From Dendrocalamus latiflorus (taxonomy: Eukaryota > Streptophyta > Magnoliopsida > Poales > Poaceae), in assembly GCA_017311315.1 (NCBI GenBank), contig CM029642.1, forward strand, positions 17,088,841-17,152,840: 64,000 bases of DNA, given 5' to 3'. The notes below the pieces were generated by a model, which saw only the letters and a program-made list of their open reading frames with translations, was not told where the DNA came from and ran no database searches. The position numbers and the translations under genes are program-made. Positions 58,243 through 64,000 of this stretch are shown here, in pieces. Each line of letters starts with the position of its first letter. Position 1 is the first letter of the stretch.

Positions 58243-60931
58243 ATGGCCGAGGCTGCTGTCTCTGCCGTGGTTTCAAGTGTCAGCAACCTTGCAGCCCAGG
58301 AGACCTCGTTGCTATGTGGAGTCATGGATGAAGTGGGCTTCTTGAAGGATGAGCTGCAGCGGCTGCAGGGCTACGTCAATGATGCTGCCGCTAAGCGGAG
58401 GTCAGGAAACTCCAGCGTAGCTGTCTGGGTGTCGCAGATCAGAGATGCTGCATACGACGCCGAGAATGTTATTGAAGCTGCAGAGTACATAGAGAAGCGA
58501 AACAGGCTCAAGAAGGGTTTCATGGGTGCCATTTCGAGGTATGCTCGTATACCAAGTGATTTAATAGCTCTACACAAAATTGGTGTTGAAATTAAGAGAA
58601 TAAGAAGAAAGATCAGTGAGATATTTGACGGCGCAGCCCGTCTAAAACTTGTTGATTTGGGTCATACTGCAGAGTCTCAGCAAGATTTTGATCATATGTA
58701 TCAAAATTTTGAAGATGAAGTTGTTGGTTTTGAGGATGAGTACAAGGAAATAGTGGAAAAGTTAGTTGAGCAAAAGAGCAAGCTTAGTGTTGTTTCCATA
58801 GTTGCCATGGGTGGGGCTGGGAAAACTACACTCGCTAGAAAAGTCTATACTTCATCTAGAATCAAAAATCACTTTGGCATAGTTGCTTGGGTTACTGTAT
58901 CTCAAAAGTTCAAGGGCATTGATTTACTAAGGGATATTATAAAACAAATAATGGGGGCCAGAGATGAGTCTAGAGAAATTAATCAAATGCAGGAGTATGA
59001 GGTGGGAAAGAAGATCCATGATTTTCTATTGGACAAAAGATATTTAGTCGTGCTTGATGATGTGTGGGAAACAGATACATGGAACGAAATAAATAGAATG
59101 GTTAAAGTATTTCCAGATGCAAATAACAGTAGTAGAGTATTGTTAACCACACGAAAGAAAGATGTTGCAAATCATATTCAAATGCCAACCCATGTTCATG
59201 ATCTGAAGCTGTTGGATGAAGAGAAAAGTTGGGAACTTTTTAGTAGCAAAGCTTTGCCGTCATTCAAAAGGTCTGTGATTTCTAATCTGGATGAGTTTGA
59301 AGAACTGGGGAGAAAGCTTGCAAAGAAATGTAATGGCTTACCACTTGCGCTTGCAGTTCTAGGGGGTTATCTATCAAAGAATCTAAATATAGAAGCATGG
59401 TCGGATGTGGTTTTGAGTTGGACATCAGCAAAAGATGGGCAGATGATGCGAGAGATCCTAGCTCGCAGTTACAATGACTTGCCGAGTCATTATATAAAAT
59501 CTTGTTTCGTCTATCTTGCTGCTTTCCCTGAGGATTATGTTATAGATGTGTCGTATCTTATCGAATTATGGATAGCTGAATGCTTCATTCCACATACAAC
59601 AAAGCACAAACTTGAAGAAACAGCACGTAAGTATGTAACTGAGTTAGCTCAAAGAAGCTTGGTCCAAGTTGTTAGGAAAAGCAGGGCACATAGGTGGATC
59701 GACGAAATAAGGATTCATGATATTTTACATGACTGGTGCATAGAAGAAGCAAGACAAGATGGTGTTCTTGATGTCATTGACAAAATTGCAGGTCAAGCTT
59801 TATCTCCGCTCTTTGTATATTGCAATGTATTTCCCAGTATGTTGATTTCTTGCTGACATACGGGTTTACTTCAAAAAAATTGCAGGTCAAGCTGGTGCAT
59901 CATCATCCAATACGATGAGATCCTATCGTTCTTCTTTTCAGAACTTCTACAATGATAAGATTTTCCAGGCAACACCTAATCTCCGAACTCTGCTTGGCTT
60001 TGAACTTCCATCAATGTCCCTACCTAAGCTGAGGTTCCTGAGAGTTCTTCATGTAAAAAATTCAAACCTAAAGAATTTCTCTAGGGCAATTGGTGGCTGC
60101 ATTCACCTAAGGTGTCTCATGTTGAGAAACTGTTGGGAGGTCATGCTCCCTTCTTCAATTGGACAACTCCTTTACTTGCAAACTATAGATCTGACTGACA
60201 CAGAATTGGAAACATTTGTACCAAACACCCTGTGGGCTATCTCTTCTCTAAGGCATGTTCACCTTGGTAGGGCATTTTCTCCACCAAGGAGTGTCCAACA
60301 GAAAGAGCTCCAGACCTTATGTTTAGATGTTTCAGATGATGACAGTAAATATTTTCAGAGTGACATGGTGACATTTTTGGGCCAAATGACTGAACTAACT
60401 GCCTTGGACTTGTGCGTGACACCCATGCCAGCGGAGATGATTAAAATATTGGCAAAAAACATGCCTCACCTGGTTCATGTTTATCTTGGAATGTTCGATG
60501 TGCTCGATAAGTTTCCTGAGAGCCATCTCCTCCCACAAAGTCTACGGAGCCTCGCTCTAGATGCTAATGTCATTAAAGAAGATCCGATGCCGATCCTGGA
60601 GAAGCTTCCCTGTCTTGTGGTAATGGATTTGAGTGGCTATGAAGGCCGGATTGTGTCCTGCTCCACCCAAGGGTTCCCTCGGCTGGAAGATTTGTTCCTT
60701 GGGCGGTTTTCCAGTGAGGAGTGGAGGATAGAGGTCGGGGCAATGCCAAGGCTCTCCGAACTGTCATTTGGTAGGTGCAACAAGATGAGTAAGCTCCCCG
60801 AGGGGTTGCTGCACTTGCCATCCCTCAAGGAGCTAGAGCTGTGGGGCATGTCCCAAATTTCTAGAGACGACAACACTTGCGAAGAGCTGCAGCGGAAAGG
60901 ATGCAAGGTTGGTAACTTTCATTTTCTTTGA
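58243..60931 (+). CDS. NLR-4: CC-NBS-LRR disease resistance protein, two exons
   Basis: Immune receptor closely related to NLR-3. The start at ATG 58243 (MAEAAVSAVVSSVSNL) aligns with the NLR-3 start. Exon 1 58243-59791 and exon 2 59886-60931 give 864 residues. Order: coiled coil 1-110 with YDAENVIE near 71; P-loop GGAGKTT 190-196 (Lys 194); kinase-2 YLVVLDDVW 267-275; RNBS-B SSRVLLTTR 296-304 (first Gly replaced by Ser); GLPLA 365-369; RNBS-D CFVYLAAFPEDY 421-432; WIAECF in place of WIAEGF near 443; IHD at 491-493 in place of MHD; LRRs in exon 2. Without splicing the protein would stop at 59856 after about 537 residues, a CC-NB form lacking LRRs. The C-terminus KGCKVGNFHFL has a possible GT donor directly after KGCK, so a further 3' exon cannot be excluded. 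IHD variants occur in functional CNLs, so loss of function is not implied. Confidence 0.88.
59792..59885 (+). other. 94-bp intron of NLR-4 bounded by an 18-bp direct repeat
   Basis: GTCAAG...TTGCAG. The sequence AAAATTGCAGGTCAAGCT occurs at 59782-59799 and again at 59876-59893, exactly 94 bp apart, so the intron length equals the repeat spacing. Splicing, or deletion between repeats, gives the same continuous frame into exon 2. NLR-3 has no intron here. This suggests a local tandem duplication that created both splice sites. Confidence 0.75.
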
Positions 60932-63239
60932 TTTGACTAGCATTTGCGTTCAGGACTTTAAGTGTCTCATATAAATATTTGCAGTACATGGAAACAAGCA
61001 GCAATATGCTCAATAAATGCCATTTAACTTATTTTTGACTATCTGTATGTTGCTACCTTATTTGTTTGGCATAATGGTTGCAGAATTTATTGGTTGGGCT
61101 CTATGCCATTGGCCAAATCTAGAATTCAAAACTGCTTTATTGTGAATATGCCACTGCTTCATGGGTATTTGTCTCCAAATGCCATTCCGATCACATTCCA
61201 TTGGCCAGCTGGTTCATCAACCCCCTTGACCATTGCAAAATGATTGTTACCCTCAGTGGTACAATTCAGGAGAGGGAAAGGTTAGCGCCAAACAAAAAAT
61301 ACGAGATAACAAACTACAATCATCACTTGATTAGTAGCGCAAAACCTTCAATAAACATAATGATTATGACATCACAAAGTACATCTCAAGTAGAACATCA
61401 TCTAACTTTAGCGCAAAGCCTTCAATAAACATAACGATTCTGACATCACAAAGTACAGCTCAAGTAGTACATCATCTAACTTTAACATACACGTTCGTGG
61501 TTTGAAATTTGACATCACAATATACTCCAAGGTTCCTGACATTACAAAGTAGATCACAATGTCTGATCTAACAGCACATAACACATAAATTCAAGCAGTT
61601 GCTGGTGGTTGGATAGATTTGTTAGTAACTCTAGGTGGCTTCCAGGGTTGGATGGTAGATGCAGCTGTTTGATGGTGTGGCTGCACTGTTGCTTGGCGCA
61701 GCTCCATCTGTACGAATCTTGAGCATCAGAACGTTTTAACATTTTCAACATGCATGTGCTGGAGGCTTGGAGGCTTTGCCTCAGAATCTGATGAAGTGAG
61801 TTGGAGAGAAGTGAGTAGGAGAGAGGAGAGAGAGAGCCAGGATTCCCATCCCTGCATGCAGGATTACCGTCATTTTGAAAACAATGTGACATGGCTTTCT
61901 AATGGCTGGCCAACTGAATGTGACGGGAGTGGCATGGCGAGAAGGAAACTCACAAAGCAGTGGCATATTCACAATAAGGCAGTTTTGGATGGTATTTTTA
62001 GAATTCCAGGTTTGACCAGTGGCATACAACAAATTTCCCTATCAATTCCATAACTTCGTGTCATTCTCATGTATGCTTTACGCAGGTGACAAGGCATGAC
62101 GATGCTTGATTATCAATTCCATGACTTGGTGCCATTCTCTTGTATGGTTTCCTATCAATTGACAATCCTCTGGTTGTGGCTCAACCTCTTGATGCATGGA
62201 CGAGTCGAAGATTTCTGCAGGGTGTCAGGGACTCCTCGATTATCCTTCATGCATGCATTTATCTTTCTTTGTAAACTATGGTTTGTTTAATCGAGTATCT
62301 CGGGTATGTTTGCGTGTTGGCAGTTAATTGTACTGCATTCTGTTTGCTTTTACATAAGGGAAAATAAACACGAAGCGCAGAACCTGTGCTTGGTGGTAAT
62401 ACTGTAAGTACATATTTCTTGTAGACTGATATTTCCAAATACAAATATTTGTGCTGTTAACCGTTGTATTAATTACATAATCTTTTTGCATGATTTTTAG
62501 TTGAAAAATAACTGGTTTGGCGTCACCAAAATAGTTATATTACGTATGAGACTATTAATCCCATTCCATATCGTCGTTTAGTCCTTTACCACAAACTTCG
62601 CTAAGCAACATAGAGCCAGAGAGATCGACCTGAGAACAAGCTTTCTATCGACCTGAGAACAAGCTTTCTATCTTACCTGTGACTATGCCTGATTGCAACA
62701 AGGCAAATTCCAATCAGTATTGCTGATTGCACAAGGTTCAGACGTACGTATGCACATATGAGATGAACGAAATTAAAAAATCGTTTTCATTTTGCGAAAC
62801 TGACGAATACTAACAATCGAATCATTACCTTGCTGACATGAATACTCTTTTGATATAGATCACGAGAAATGCAGGACAGATAAGATTCAAATTGCTGTTC
62901 GATCGTTCAGTTCAGGTCTTCCTTCCTCTCCTCGCCTACCCTGGCAGAACGGCGGATCCTCCTGGTACACCTTGTAGAACCCGATATCAGACACCCGCGA
63001 GTTTCTTACTTAGCCCACGCAAGTTGATGGCACAGTAGTTGTAGGGGAGCATAGTAGGCAGACGTGCTAGCAGTGCAACAAAACCATAGAAAAGTATATG
63101 TTGTTGTGGACTTGTGGTTATGTGTCAAATAGTGGATAAGAGGGCTAAGGAAAAACCACAGAGAGGTTGACCGAAGCCTGAGACATAGTAGGGAGCAATA
63201 TAGAAGATGTGTATCATGCCACTATTATTACCTAGACAT
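60932..63239. other. Intergenic downstream of NLR-4
   Basis: It contains the presumed 3' UTR, a two-copy 74-bp tandem repeat (61337-61483, GCGCAAA-CCTTCAATAAACATAA unit) and a two-copy 24-bp repeat (ATCGACCTGAGAACAAGCTT at about 62625-62672). No gene is supported; the 99-codon frame at 61754-62053 has no recognisable domain. Confidence 0.5.
61337..61483. repeat. 74-bp tandem repeat, two copies
   Basis: GCGCAAAACCTTCAATAAAC at 61337 recurs as GCGCAAAGCCTTCAATAAAC at 61411, and both continue through TGACATCACAAAGTACA to CATCATCTAACTTT. Confidence 0.85.
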
Positions 63240-63740
63240 TTTCTTACAAAAAAAAATGAACTCTCCCTCCCCCATGGCACTCTAAGGTCCATATTTATAG
63301 CCATGAAAAGATTGTTTACATAAATACCCTAATTGAGGTCTTGTAACAGTAAGAGCAAACAAGTCATTTTCTTAGCACAACTATTTTGGGCTAGCCGCAT
63401 AATTTATGTATGCAATGAGCCTTTGCCGTAGTGGATCGATTGGGCCAAGGTGGGGCCACTCCCCCAAGATTAGCCTCTCATGGTCAAGGCTTATGTGATC
63501 AGTGGGTCAAAACCATGCTGCTTACTTTTGGCTCCCTCTGTCCCTTCGGTCTCCTGGTCAGTTGTCTGGTTTCCAACTACTGTTGTTGGCGGTTGTCCAA
63601 AATGCCTTATGATGTACACGTGGCTGCAATCCAAGCCTGAGACGTGCAGCGTGGGCTACTGTGTAGGTTACGGGGGCATGCATGCCTCCCAAAAAGGTGT
63701 GCTCGTCCTACTTGCCACTAATAAGAAAAAGATCTAGCCA
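63240..63740 (+). repeat. LTR-like remnant related to 6.5-6.85 kb
   Basis: TATTTATAGCC near 63293 is a TATA-like site. The block TTTTGGCTCCCTCTGTCCCT at 63526 with GTCAGTTGTCTGGTTTCC at 63554 matches the block near 6780-6830. Termini and TSD were not found. Confidence 0.35.
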
Positions 63741-64000
63741 TCCATATGGTAGATCCGAGTTATAATGGTTTAGATTAAAAAAAAGACTATGTCAAGTACA
63801 ATCCAAATTAAGTGAAATTCAAAATAAAAATAAAGAAAATTTAACAATTTGATTTCCGCATGAATTCCAAAGTAAAAAATCTCTAAATAACTAAAATTGA
63901 AAATAATAATTAAATGAAAATTAGCAACATAAAAGAATGATACCAATAAAGTTCAAGCGAAATTAACTTAAATTTAGAATAAAAAATACAATAAAAGCAG
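63741..64000. other. AT-rich tail of window
   Basis: Very A-rich sequence with no gene or recognised repeat. Confidence 0.5.

Overview
This window is from a plant nuclear genome, almost certainly a grass (Poaceae). Evidence: CC-type NBS-LRR genes without TIR domains; Stowaway-like, CACTA and hAT terminal motifs familiar from grasses; GC-rich monocot-style 5' exons; and intron-containing gene fragments trapped in transposons. A panicoid grass is plausible from the CACTA subterminal repeat (CACAGACGG units) but this is a recalled impression and not proved. No rRNA, tRNA or organellar segment was recognised.

The genes are a loose NLR (disease resistance) cluster. NLR-1 (1696-4948, +) belongs to a different CNL subclade from the others, has one NB-domain intron, and carries a frameshift in the RNBS-B motif. 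NLR-2 (14028-16708, +) is a heavily damaged pseudogene whose start codon is ACG. NLR-3 (24811-27504, -) is an intact single-exon 897-residue CNL. NLR-4 (58243-60931, +) is intact if a 94-bp intron is removed (864 residues). NLR-2, -3 and -4 share the same N-terminal signature and are close paralogues. NLR-2 and NLR-3 are convergent. The cluster therefore probably holds two working receptors and two decayed ones.

Almost everything else is transposon sequence. Region by region: 1.07-1.34 kb Stowaway-like MITE; 6.5-7.9 kb gypsy-type remnant; 16.82-21.98 kb Copia element with identical 100-bp LTRs, 5-bp target-site duplication (TSD) and a broken polyprotein; 22.1-23.2 kb tandem duplication; 23.92-24.20 kb foldback MULE-MITE; 29.1-30.2 kb CACTA end with palindromic subterminal repeats; 32.3-33.4 kb 31-bp minisatellite leading into a TATA box and a decayed coding remnant; 34.7 kb LINE zinc-finger remnant; 36.0-37.2 kb two opposed F-box/DUF295 fragments; 38.43-39.38 kb hAT element; 40.34-41.49 kb Pack-MULE-like element with about 190-bp inverted termini; 42.7-47.2 kb 5' part of a gypsy element whose gag is split by a hAT element (45303-46750) carrying exons 1 and 2 of a V-ATPase subunit a gene; 48.0-49.2 kb putative hAT-like element; 49.43-51.96 kb short-LTR non-autonomous retroelement nested in a small TIR element; 52.1-53.0 kb RTE-like LINE remnant; 53.14-53.49 kb second foldback MULE-MITE; 55.13-57.51 kb solo gypsy LTR; 63.2-63.7 kb LTR-like remnant.

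The most unusual content is gene-fragment capture by two DNA transposon superfamilies within 6.5 kb of each other (a hAT with V-ATPase exons and a MULE-like element with a plastid-targeting-like ORF), the two non-autonomous short-LTR elements, and the duplication-derived intron of NLR-4. All similarity calls were made by eye from translated motifs and terminal repeats; no database search was run.
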